Shown here: positions 5,733-12,275 of the stretch, in pieces
How positions within the stretch are numbered: position 1 is the first letter of the stretch
Layout of the letters: the number at the start of each line of letters is the position of its first letter
Source of the DNA: Limisoma sp963590405
Lineage (GTDB): Bacteria; Bacteroidota; Bacteroidia; Bacteroidales; Muribaculaceae
Assembly (NCBI GenBank): GCA_963590405.1
Contig: CAVAPE010000070.1
Span: 1-12,275, forward strand
DNA: 12,275 nucleotides
Direction of reading: 5' to 3'
Position numbers and translations under genes: made by a program
Notes under the pieces: generated by a model
The model's input: the letters and a program-made list of their open reading frames with translations, nothing else
Databases searched by the model: none
What the model was told of the DNA's origin: nothing

Positions 5733-8096
5733 ATGACCTCTACAATAAGCCAATCATTAACCAGTGTGCCAGCGTTCGATGCGGCATTCTCGGCGTCGGG
5801 TCTGCCGCTCGCTCAAACCACTGCGGCCACCACTCAAACTACCGAAAAACCCGACACTTCCAGCGAACAGACATCAGAATCAGGCGACACCGACATGATT
5901 TCGGACCTCGGACTAATCCTTGTGGTAGCCGGAATAGCGACAGTGCTTTTCAAACGACTGAAGCAACCCGTGGTGCTCGGCTACATCCTCGCCGGTTTTC
6001 TCGTGAGTCCGCATTTCGGATATTTTCCAACTATTGAAAACGAAACAAACATCGATTTTTGGGCAGAGTTGGGTATAATCTTCCTGCTCTTCTCTTTAGG
6101 ACTGGAGTTTAACTTCAAGAAATTGCTGAACGTAGGAGGGTCGGCAGCCGTCACGGTACTCGTGATTGTGGCGGGAATGATGACCACAGGCTACACCGCC
6201 GGGCAGATGATGGGCTTCACCAACATCAGCAGCCTGTTCCTCGGCGCGATGCTCTCGATGTCGTCGACCACGATTATCATGAAGGCGCTCAACGACCTCA
6301 ATATGAGCCATCGACGGTTCACACCGCAGGTGCTTGCCGTGCTCATCGTGGAAGACCTCTTTGCCGTAATCCTCATGGTGGTGCTGTCGTCGATAGCCAT
6401 CAACAATAGCGTCAGCGGACACGACCTACTATGGAGCGTGCTCAAACTCTCGTTCTTCCTCATCCTGTGGTTCTTAGTGGGCGTCTACGTCATCCCTACG
6501 TTCCTCAAGAAGCAGCGCCGCTACATCACCGACGAACTCCTATTGGTGCTATCCGTGGGTCTGTGCTTCATGATGGTGATTATAGCCACCCACACCGGGT
6601 TCTCCTCGGCGTTGGGAGCATTCGTGATGGGTTCAATCCTCGCTGGCACAAGCGAGGCTGAACGCATAGAGAAAGTGGTTTCACCAATCAAGGATCTCTT
6701 CGGCGCAATCTTCTTCGTGTCGGTGGGCATGATGGTCGACCCGCACATCCTCGCCACCTACACCGTGCCTATTCTCATCCTGTCGCTCATCGTGATTGTG
6801 GGCATGATTGTGTTCGGCACAGGCGGCATGCTCATCACGGGTCAGCCGCTGCGCATAGCCATCGAGTCGGGCTTCTCGCTCACGCAAATCGGTGAGTTTT
6901 CGTTTATCATTGCCACCCTCGGCATGTCGCTCGGCGTGATTGACGACGACATCTACCCTATCATCGTGTCGGTGTCGGTAATCACGACCTTCTTCACCCC
7001 CTACTTCATCAAACTGTCCGACCCGTTCAGCCGTTGGGCAGAGAAGAAACTGCCAGCGCGCCTCACTGGGCTCATAAGCCGCTACAGCAAATCGTCGACC
7101 CACAACGAGTCGGAGATGATGCAACTGTGGAAACGTGCCATTAAGCGCACCGTTTGGCGCATACTCATCTACTCCGTGGTGCTCGTTTCCATCCTTGAAC
7201 TGTCGCGCCACATGCTCGTGCCTTTTATGGATTCTTTCCTGTCTAAGGGCACAGCCAAGACACTCACCGTGGCAATAACCATTGCGGCAATGTCGCCATT
7301 CCTTTTGGCACTTTGCTACCCGAGCACGAAGAAGTGGGAACACACCAAACTGCAGAGTAGCGTGCGCTCCAACGTGCCATTTTTCGCCATGCGACTGGTG
7401 CGTATCCTCATAGCCTTCGGCTTCCTTGTCTACTTCCTAATGTCTGCCAACTCGCAAGTGCTCGCAATAACCATCGCAGCAGCGTTGTTCGTGTTCATCC
7501 TCATCTATTTCTCGAAATCGGTAAGGAAACACATGAAATACATTGAAAATGTGTTTATCGACAACCTCAACGAGCGCGAGTTACGCCGCAGCGGCAAAAA
7601 CAACAGCCTTGTGAGCGATATGCACTTGGCTTACGTCAACGTGGGCTATAACTGCCCGTTTGTTGGCGAGCGACTTGCGTCGTCGAACATTGGCAAGATG
7701 TTTGGCGTAAACGTGGCAAGCATCCAGCGCGGCGAGCGCATGATACCCATCCCCGGCGGCTCAACGCGCATCTTCCCGGGCGACACCCTCGGCGTTGTCG
7801 GCACCGACGAACAGATACAGCATCTGCTTGAAGCCATCGAGCAAAGCGACCGCGAGGCAGCCACCAACGACGACAACGTGGACATCGACTTCACGAGCAT
7901 CGTTCTCTCTGCCTCCTCTCCTCTCGCAGGCAAGAAGGTGGGCGAAGTTGACCTGCGCGGCACCTACTCTGTGATGCTTGTGTCGATAGAGCACAGCAAC
8001 GGCACTTTTGAAAGTCCTACCGCCGAAAGCGTTCTCAGCGTGGGCGACAACCTGTGGCTCGTGGGCGACAGGCAGCAGATACCGAAACTGGCATAA
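5733..8096 (+). CDS. KefB-like cation:proton antiporter with two C-terminal RCK_C (TrkA-C) domains, copy 1
   Basis: This 787-residue inner-membrane protein belongs to the CPA2 family of monovalent cation/proton antiporters. Residues 1-54 are a Thr/Ser/Gln-rich tail of low complexity. About 57-430 is the exchanger core with about 12 helices: KQPVVLGYILAGF, FLLFSLGLEF, the ion-site pair Glu207-Asp208 in VLIVEDLFAVILM, GAFVMGSILAG, and the KefB-type GEFSF at 387-391. About four more membrane segments follow (near 475-497, 508-530, 553-572 and 575-596). Two TrkA-C-like domains end the protein, about 632-703 (CPFVGERLA, IFPGDTLGVVGT) and 717-785 (LAGKKVGEVDLRG, VGDNLWLVGD). There is no Rossmann NAD-binding TrkA-N domain, unlike E. 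coli KefB/KefC. Ser92 stands where copy 2, like most relatives I recall, has Gly before Pro. Likely role: K+ (or Na+)/H+ exchange for pH and K+ balance, gated by a ligand at the RCK_C domains; c-di-AMP is a reasonable guess from other RCK_C antiporters. It is first in the unit, 33 bases before copy 2. Confidence 0.95.
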   Translation: MTSTISQSLTSVPAFDAAFSASGLPLAQTTAATTQTTEKPDTSSEQTSESGDTDMISDLGLILVVAGIATVLFKRLKQPVVLGYILAGFLVSPHFGYFPTIENETNIDFWAELGIIFLLFSLGLEFNFKKLLNVGGSAAVTVLVIVAGMMTTGYTAGQMMGFTNISSLFLGAMLSMSSTTIIMKALNDLNMSHRRFTPQVLAVLIVEDLFAVILMVVLSSIAINNSVSGHDLLWSVLKLSFFLILWFLVGVYVIPTFLKKQRRYITDELLLVLSVGLCFMMVIIATHTGFSSALGAFVMGSILAGTSEAERIEKVVSPIKDLFGAIFFVSVGMMVDPHILATYTVPILILSLIVIVGMIVFGTGGMLITGQPLRIAIESGFSLTQIGEFSFIIATLGMSLGVIDDDIYPIIVSVSVITTFFTPYFIKLSDPFSRWAEKKLPARLTGLISRYSKSSTHNESEMMQLWKRAIKRTVWRILIYSVVLVSILELSRHMLVPFMDSFLSKGTAKTLTVAITIAAMSPFLLALCYPSTKKWEHTKLQSSVRSNVPFFAMRLVRILIAFGFLVYFLMSANSQVLAITIAAALFVFILIYFSKSVRKHMKYIENVFIDNLNERELRRSGKNNSLVSDMHLAYVNVGYNCPFVGERLASSNIGKMFGVNVASIQRGERMIPIPGGSTRIFPGDTLGVVGTDEQIQHLLEAIEQSDREAATNDDNVDIDFTSIVLSASSPLAGKKVGEVDLRGTYSVMLVSIEHSNGTFESPTAESVLSVGDNLWLVGDRQQIPKLA
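6255..6286 (+). repeat. 32-base perfect repeat, copy in antiporter 1
   Basis: These 32 bases (starting TCGATGTCGTCGACC, encoding SMSSTTIIMKA) are identical to 8634-8665 in the second antiporter gene, 2379 bases away. Third codon positions are conserved too, although flanking codons differ. This reflects tandem duplication, not a mobile element. Confidence 0.85.
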
Positions 8097-8129
8097 AGAA
8101 CAAATAAAAAAAAGCAACAGTAGTTTTAC

Positions 8130-10478
8130 ATGGATTTCAGCAACCTACCAACCCTTGACAATTTCTTCCACGCCGAAGTCACAATGACATCGGCAACGGA
8201 AACGGCGACCCACACCACTGTGGAGAGCGCCGACACCGCCTCCCACGGCGGCGAAGAGCATGTTGCCACAGGATTGATATCCGACCTCGCTTTGATATTG
8301 ATTGTGGCCGGCATTGCTACTGTGATTTTCAAACGCCTGAAGCAGCCCGTGGTGCTCGGCTACATTGTGGCGGGATTTCTCGTCGGACCGCATTTCGGCT
8401 ATTTCCCTACGGTGCTCCACGAAGCCAACATCGAATTTTGGGCTGAACTGGGCATCATCTTCCTCCTGTTTTCCCTCGGACTGGAATTCAGTTTTAAGAA
8501 ACTGATGAATGTGGGCGGCTCCGCTACCGTCACCACGCTCTTCTCCGTCACGGGAATGATTGTGCTCGGCTACCTGTCGGGCAAACTGATGGGCTTCTCG
8601 TTTGTCAGCAGCCTGTTTCTCGGCGGAATGCTTTCGATGTCGTCGACCACGATTATCATGAAGGCTCTCGACGACCTCAACATGCGGCAACGGCAGTTTG
8701 CTCCACAAGTGCTTGCCGTGCTCATCGTGGAGGACCTCATAGCCGTGATTCTCATGGTGCTGTTGTCGTCAATAGCCATCAACGACAGCGTTAGCGGCAG
8801 CGAACTGCTGTGGAGTGTGCTCAAACTCACGTTCTTCCTCGTGCTTTGGTTTGTGGTGGGCGTGTATCTCATTCCGTCGTTCATCAGCCGTCAACGGCGT
8901 TTCCTCAGCGACGAACTCCTGTTGGTGCTCTGCATCGGACTGTGCTTCCTGATGGTCATCACAGCCACCTACGCTGGCTTCTCGGCTGCACTCGGTGCAT
9001 TCCTCATGGGTTCTATCCTTGCTGGGACAAGCGAGGCTGAACGCATAGAAAAGATTACAGCCCCAGTGAAGGACCTCTTCGGAGCGATTTTCTTCATCTC
9101 GGTGGGCATGATGGTCAACCCGCACGTGCTTGGTGAGTTCTGGCTTCCCATAGTGCTGCTTTCGCTGATAGTGATTGTGGGCAAATTCGTATTCGGCGTG
9201 GTCGGTATGCTCATCGGCGGCCAGCCGCTGCGCATAGCCCTGCAGTCGGGACTGTCGTTGCCGCAGATTGGTGAGTTTTCGTTTATCATCGCCACGCTGG
9301 GTATGTCGCTCGGCGTGATTGACGGCAACATCTACCCTATCATCGTTTCCGTATCGGTTATAACCACATTCTTCACACCATATTTCATCAAGTCGTCCGA
9401 CCCGATTTGCTCGTGGGCCGAGAGCCACACTCCGCAATGGCTCACCCATCTGCTTGCCCGCTACTCGCAGCAGAACCAGCGCAACGAGTCGGAGATTGCA
9501 AGTCTGTGGAAAGAGGTGGCAAAGCGCAACCTTTGGCGCATACTGCTCTACAGCGTACTCCTTGTGGCTGAGTTGTGGATTTCCACGAAATGGCTGTTCC
9601 CGTTTGCCGAACGCCTTGCCGGGGCTACTTGGGGCGCATGCGTCGCCACCATCGCCACCCTCTTGGCTATGGCTCCGTTCCTCTTGGCGCTGTGCTATCC
9701 GAGCATGAAGCGATGGGAGCGAGCAAAGTTGCGCCACAGCGTGCAAAGCAACGCGCCGTTTGTTGCCATCCGCGCCGTGAGAATGTCGATAGCCTTCGGC
9801 TTTTTGGTGTTCTTCCTTCTCGACACCACGTCGCACAGCGTGTCGATTGTGGTTGGCGCTGCCCTGCTTATTTTCGTGGGCATCTATTTCTCGAAGATTG
9901 TGCGCAAACAAACATCACGGCTGGAGTCGGCATTTGTCGACAATCTGCATGAGCGCGAACTGCGGCGCAGCGGCAAGAACAACAATCTTGTGAGCAATAT
10001 GCACTTGGCATACATTTCGATTGGCTACACCTGCCCATTTGTGGGCGAACGCCTTGCCGATGCGCGCATCAGTAGCCGCTTCAGAGTGAATGTGGCAAGC
10101 ATCCAGCGCGGCGAGGAACTGATAGCCGTGCCTACTGCCGACATGCGGATTTTCCCGGGCGACACAATCGGTGTAATCGGTACCGACAGCCAGATACAGG
10201 CACTCATAGGCGAGGTGGAGCGCAAGCCGCAGCAGCGCACTGCGACTTCGGGCGAGATGGAATTTACGAGCATCGTGCTCCCAGAGGGCTCGCATCTTGC
10301 TGGGCAGCGCATTGCCGACATCGACCTCCGCGGTCGCTACTCAGCGATGCTGGTATCGGTGGAGAAGGCAGACGGCACATTCATCCAGCCGGTGCCCGAC
10401 ACCGTGCTTTGCGCCGGCGACAACCTTTGGATTGTGGGCAACAAGCAACTTTTGAAACAATTTTGTTTAGATACATAA
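8130..10478 (+). CDS. KefB-like cation:proton antiporter with two C-terminal RCK_C (TrkA-C) domains, copy 2
   Basis: This 782-residue paralog is collinear with the upstream gene, from exchanger core to second RCK_C domain. By hand count the cores agree at about 77% over 380 aligned residues. Residues 1-48 are a Thr/Ser/Glu/His-rich tail unrelated to that of copy 1. The exchanger covers about 50-424 with Glu201-Asp202 in VLIVEDLIAVILM and GEFSF at 381-385. Extra helices lie near 469-491, 500-522, 547-565 and 570-588. The RCK_C-like domains are at about 625-697 (CPFVGERLA, IFPGDTIGVIGT) and 709-778 (LAGQRIADIDLRG, AGDNLWIVGN). As in copy 1, no TrkA-N domain is present. Gly86-Pro87 keeps the family Gly that copy 1 lacks. 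Known members are dimers, so the copies could form homo- or heterodimers (inference). The start at 8130 is 33 bases after copy 1 with no Shine-Dalgarno; guaA follows after 12 bases. The ion and ligand are not determinable here. Confidence 0.95.
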   Translation: MDFSNLPTLDNFFHAEVTMTSATETATHTTVESADTASHGGEEHVATGLISDLALILIVAGIATVIFKRLKQPVVLGYIVAGFLVGPHFGYFPTVLHEANIEFWAELGIIFLLFSLGLEFSFKKLMNVGGSATVTTLFSVTGMIVLGYLSGKLMGFSFVSSLFLGGMLSMSSTTIIMKALDDLNMRQRQFAPQVLAVLIVEDLIAVILMVLLSSIAINDSVSGSELLWSVLKLTFFLVLWFVVGVYLIPSFISRQRRFLSDELLLVLCIGLCFLMVITATYAGFSAALGAFLMGSILAGTSEAERIEKITAPVKDLFGAIFFISVGMMVNPHVLGEFWLPIVLLSLIVIVGKFVFGVVGMLIGGQPLRIALQSGLSLPQIGEFSFIIATLGMSLGVIDGNIYPIIVSVSVITTFFTPYFIKSSDPICSWAESHTPQWLTHLLARYSQQNQRNESEIASLWKEVAKRNLWRILLYSVLLVAELWISTKWLFPFAERLAGATWGACVATIATLLAMAPFLLALCYPSMKRWERAKLRHSVQSNAPFVAIRAVRMSIAFGFLVFFLLDTTSHSVSIVVGAALLIFVGIYFSKIVRKQTSRLESAFVDNLHERELRRSGKNNNLVSNMHLAYISIGYTCPFVGERLADARISSRFRVNVASIQRGEELIAVPTADMRIFPGDTIGVIGTDSQIQALIGEVERKPQQRTATSGEMEFTSIVLPEGSHLAGQRIADIDLRGRYSAMLVSVEKADGTFIQPVPDTVLCAGDNLWIVGNKQLLKQFCLDT
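8634..8665 (+). repeat. 32-base perfect repeat, copy in antiporter 2
   Basis: Partner of 6255-6286, in the same codons of the paralogous gene. Other shared runs include about 23 bases encoding TSEAERI and 20-21 base runs encoding GEFSFI and MSLGVID. They are separated by stretches with many synonymous changes. Confidence 0.85.
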
Positions 10479-10490
10479 TTACTTACTATT

Positions 10491-12101
10491 ATGCACGAAA
10501 AAATAATCATTCTGGATTTCGGGTCGCAAACCACCCAACTCATCGGACGGCGTGTGCGTGAGTTGAACGTGTACTGCGAAATCGTTCCTTACAACAAGAT
10601 GCCGAAGGACGATCCTTCGGTTATCGGCGTGATTCTTTCCGGCAGTCCGTTCTCCGTCTACGACGAGAGCGCATTCAAGATTGACCTGTCGGAAATCCGC
10701 GGCAAATACCCTATCTTGGGCATTTGCTACGGCGCCCAGTTCATCTCCTATGCCAACGGCGGCAAAGTGGAGCCGGCAGGCACCCGCGAATACGGACGCG
10801 CGCACTTGTCGACAATGGACAAGAGCAACGCACTGCTCGCAGGACTGACCGATAACACTCAGGTGTGGATGAGCCACGGCGACACCATCACTGCCATCCC
10901 TCAGGGATTTAAGGTGATTGCCTCGACAAGCAAGGTTGCCATCGCTGCCTATCAGATTGAGGGCGAAAAGGTGTGGGGCGTACAGTTCCATCCAGAAGTG
11001 TTCCATAGCGAGGAAGGCACACTGCTGCTCAAGAATTTCGTGGTGGGCATCTGCGGCGCAAAGCAAGACTGGAGTGCCGACTCATTTGTAGAAACCACCG
11101 TTGCCGAACTCAAGGCGCAGGTAGGCGATGACAAGGTGATTCTCGGACTTTCGGGCGGCGTTGACTCGAGTGTGGCTGCGGTGCTTCTCAACAAGGCCAT
11201 CGGCAAAAACCTCACCTGTATCTTCGTGGATCACGGTATGCTCCGCAAAAACGAGTTCCGCGACGTGATGAAGGACTACGAATGTCTCGGGCTCAACGTG
11301 ATTGGCGTTGATGCGTCGGAAAAGTTCTTCAGCGACCTTGCAGGCGTTACCGACCCTGAGCAGAAGCGCAAGATTATAGGTCGCGACTTCGTGGAGGTGT
11401 TCAACGCCGAGGCGAAGAAGCAGACTGGCGCAAAATGGCTCGCGCAGGGCACTATCTACCCTGACCGCATCGAGAGCCTCAACATCACTGGCAAGGTTAT
11501 CAAGAGCCACCACAACGTGGGCGGACTGCCAAAGGAGATGAACCTTCAACTTTGCGAGCCGCTGAAGTGGTTGTTTAAGGACGAAGTGCGCCGCGTGGGC
11601 CGCTCTTTGGGCATGCCTGAGCACCTCATCACCCGCCATCCGTTCCCGGGACCAGGTCTTGCCGTGCGCATCCTCGGCGACATCACTCCAGAGAAGGTGC
11701 GCATTCTCCAGGATGCCGACGACATCTACATCCGCGGACTCCGTGAATACAAGGTGAAACTCAGCGGCGACGAAGCGCGCCGTGTGCTTGCAGCCGGAGT
11801 GCCTGCCGACATGAAGAACGGCGAAATCGAAGTGTCGCTCTACGACCAGATATGGCAAGCCGGCACAGTGTTGCTGTCCACCGTCCGCTCTGTCGGCGTG
11901 ATGGGCGACGAGCGCACCTACGAGCACCCTGTGGCTCTGCGTGCCGTGACGAGTACCGACGCGATGACTGCCGACTGGGCTCATCTGCCTTACGAATTTA
12001 TGGCAAAGGTGTCGAACGAAATCATCAACAAGGTGAAAGGTGTGAACCGCGTATGCTACGACATCTCGTCAAAACCACCGGCAACAATCGAATGGGAATA
12101 A
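10491..12101 (+). CDS. guaA: GMP synthase (glutamine-hydrolysing)
   Basis: GuaA converts XMP, ATP and glutamine to GMP in the cytoplasm, the last step of guanine nucleotide synthesis. Residues 1-190 are the class I glutamine amidotransferase: ILDFGSQTTQLIGRRVRE, nucleophile Cys79 in GICYGAQ, and His167 and Glu169 in GVQFHPEV. The ATP-pyrophosphatase domain starts near 200 with the loop LGLSGGVDSS (219-227), followed by FVDHGMLRK and the XMP-binding and dimer domain (TRHPFPGPGLAVRILGD, SVGVMGDERTYE, TSTDAMTADW, C-terminus SSKPPATIEWE). All key residues are present, so it should be active. At 536 residues it is longer than the roughly 507 I recall for Bacteroides GuaA. The excess is a block near 419-448, between IRGLRE and SLYDQIWQAG. 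It starts 12 bases after antiporter 2 with no visible promoter of its own, and its end overlaps the next frame. Confidence 0.98.
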   Translation: MHEKIIILDFGSQTTQLIGRRVRELNVYCEIVPYNKMPKDDPSVIGVILSGSPFSVYDESAFKIDLSEIRGKYPILGICYGAQFISYANGGKVEPAGTREYGRAHLSTMDKSNALLAGLTDNTQVWMSHGDTITAIPQGFKVIASTSKVAIAAYQIEGEKVWGVQFHPEVFHSEEGTLLLKNFVVGICGAKQDWSADSFVETTVAELKAQVGDDKVILGLSGGVDSSVAAVLLNKAIGKNLTCIFVDHGMLRKNEFRDVMKDYECLGLNVIGVDASEKFFSDLAGVTDPEQKRKIIGRDFVEVFNAEAKKQTGAKWLAQGTIYPDRIESLNITGKVIKSHHNVGGLPKEMNLQLCEPLKWLFKDEVRRVGRSLGMPEHLITRHPFPGPGLAVRILGDITPEKVRILQDADDIYIRGLREYKVKLSGDEARRVLAAGVPADMKNGEIEVSLYDQIWQAGTVLLSTVRSVGVMGDERTYEHPVALRAVTSTDAMTADWAHLPYEFMAKVSNEIINKVKGVNRVCYDISSKPPATIEWE

Positions 12102-12275
12102 AAGAGGATATATTGATAAAGATTACTGATGCTGCAATCAACTGCGGCATGGTTACTGTGGCAAATCCCTACGGCGTGACCCTCAAGAAGGGCGACACGG
12201 TTGCCGTGGTGGGTGAAAACGGGTCGGGAAAGACCTTGACGGCAAAGGCTGTGGCTACGGCTTGCCGCTACTCGT
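12092..12275 (+). CDS. ABC-type ATPase, N-terminal fragment (cut by window)
   Basis: An open frame of 61 codons runs to the right edge. It has the layout of an ABC ATPase N-terminus: a short beta stretch (MVTVANPYGVTLKKGD) followed by the Walker A motif GENGSGKT and TLTAKAVATA. The ATG at 12092 lies inside the last codons of guaA (10-base overlap, different frame). A TTG at 12113, preceded by AGAGGA at 12103-12108, would give a start reading MIKITDAAIN and is a serious alternative. The close coupling suggests cotranscription with guaA. Signature, Walker B and partner domains lie outside the window, so the substrate is unknown. It may be a transporter subunit or a soluble duplicated ATPase such as the ModF type. 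Confidence 0.8.
   Translation, partial: MGIKEDILIKITDAAINCGMVTVANPYGVTLKKGDTVAVVGENGSGKTLTAKAVATACRYS

Noticed and set aside
8097..8129. Separate promoter or terminator between the antiporters
   Set aside because: The gap has an A-rich run and TAGTTTTA, but no TAnnTTTG box and no stem-loop.
8769..9911. A 380-codon minus-strand frame opposite antiporter 2, and similar ones at 6681-7343 and 8145-8708
   Set aside because: The products are His/Glu/Arg-rich with no recognisable domain, a typical reverse-strand shadow of membrane-protein codons. The same shadow appears opposite both paralogs.
11082..11984. A 300-codon minus-strand frame opposite guaA
   Set aside because: It is fully antisense to an intact GMP synthase and its His/Val/Ala-rich translation has no motif.

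Overview
The window looks like chromosomal DNA from a Bacteroidales bacterium, probably host-associated (Muribaculaceae-, Prevotella- or Bacteroides-like; I cannot fix the genus). The evidence is three perfect Bacteroidetes-type -7 boxes (TAnnTTTG), starts without Shine-Dalgarno sequences, a multidomain adhesin with a C-terminal region like a type IX sorting domain, a TPR-membrane-LuxR-type regulator, and a GMP synthase whose C-terminus reads like those of Bacteroides. Base composition and codon use look even across the window. I see no rRNA, tRNA, CRISPR, transposase or phage gene.

Left half, minus strand (read from 5587 down to 1). A coiled-coil lipoprotein of unknown function (4652-5587) is followed after 21 bases by a membrane-anchored TPR/LuxR-type regulator (3131-4630). 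After a 102-base gap with its own promoter comes a large secreted adhesin-like protein (1-3028). That gene runs off the left edge and has no stop in the window. The gap carries a clean -33/-7 promoter and, just upstream, two copies of TGTAGTAG at an 11-base period, a plausible operator for the adjacent regulator.

Right half, plus strand. From a divergent promoter in the 145-base gap 5588-5732 run two tandem paralogous KefB-like cation:proton antiporters (5733-8096 and 8130-10478), guaA encoding GMP synthase (10491-12101), and the first 61 codons of an ABC-type ATPase that overlaps the end of guaA and leaves the window. Gaps of 33 and 12 bases and an overlap suggest one transcription unit. Each antiporter has an exchanger core, extra membrane helices and two TrkA-C/RCK_C-like domains, but no NAD-binding TrkA-N domain.

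How they may work together (inference). The left block looks like a surface-sensing and adhesion cassette: an envelope lipoprotein, a regulator with its TPR sensor outside the inner membrane and its DNA-binding domain inside, and a secreted target protein. The right block joins K+/pH homeostasis to purine synthesis. The most interesting points are the repeat-promoter-regulator arrangement, the adhesin's Fn3 domain interrupted by a choice-of-anchor J domain, the duplicated antiporters with tandem RCK_C domains, and a roughly 30-residue insertion in GuaA.
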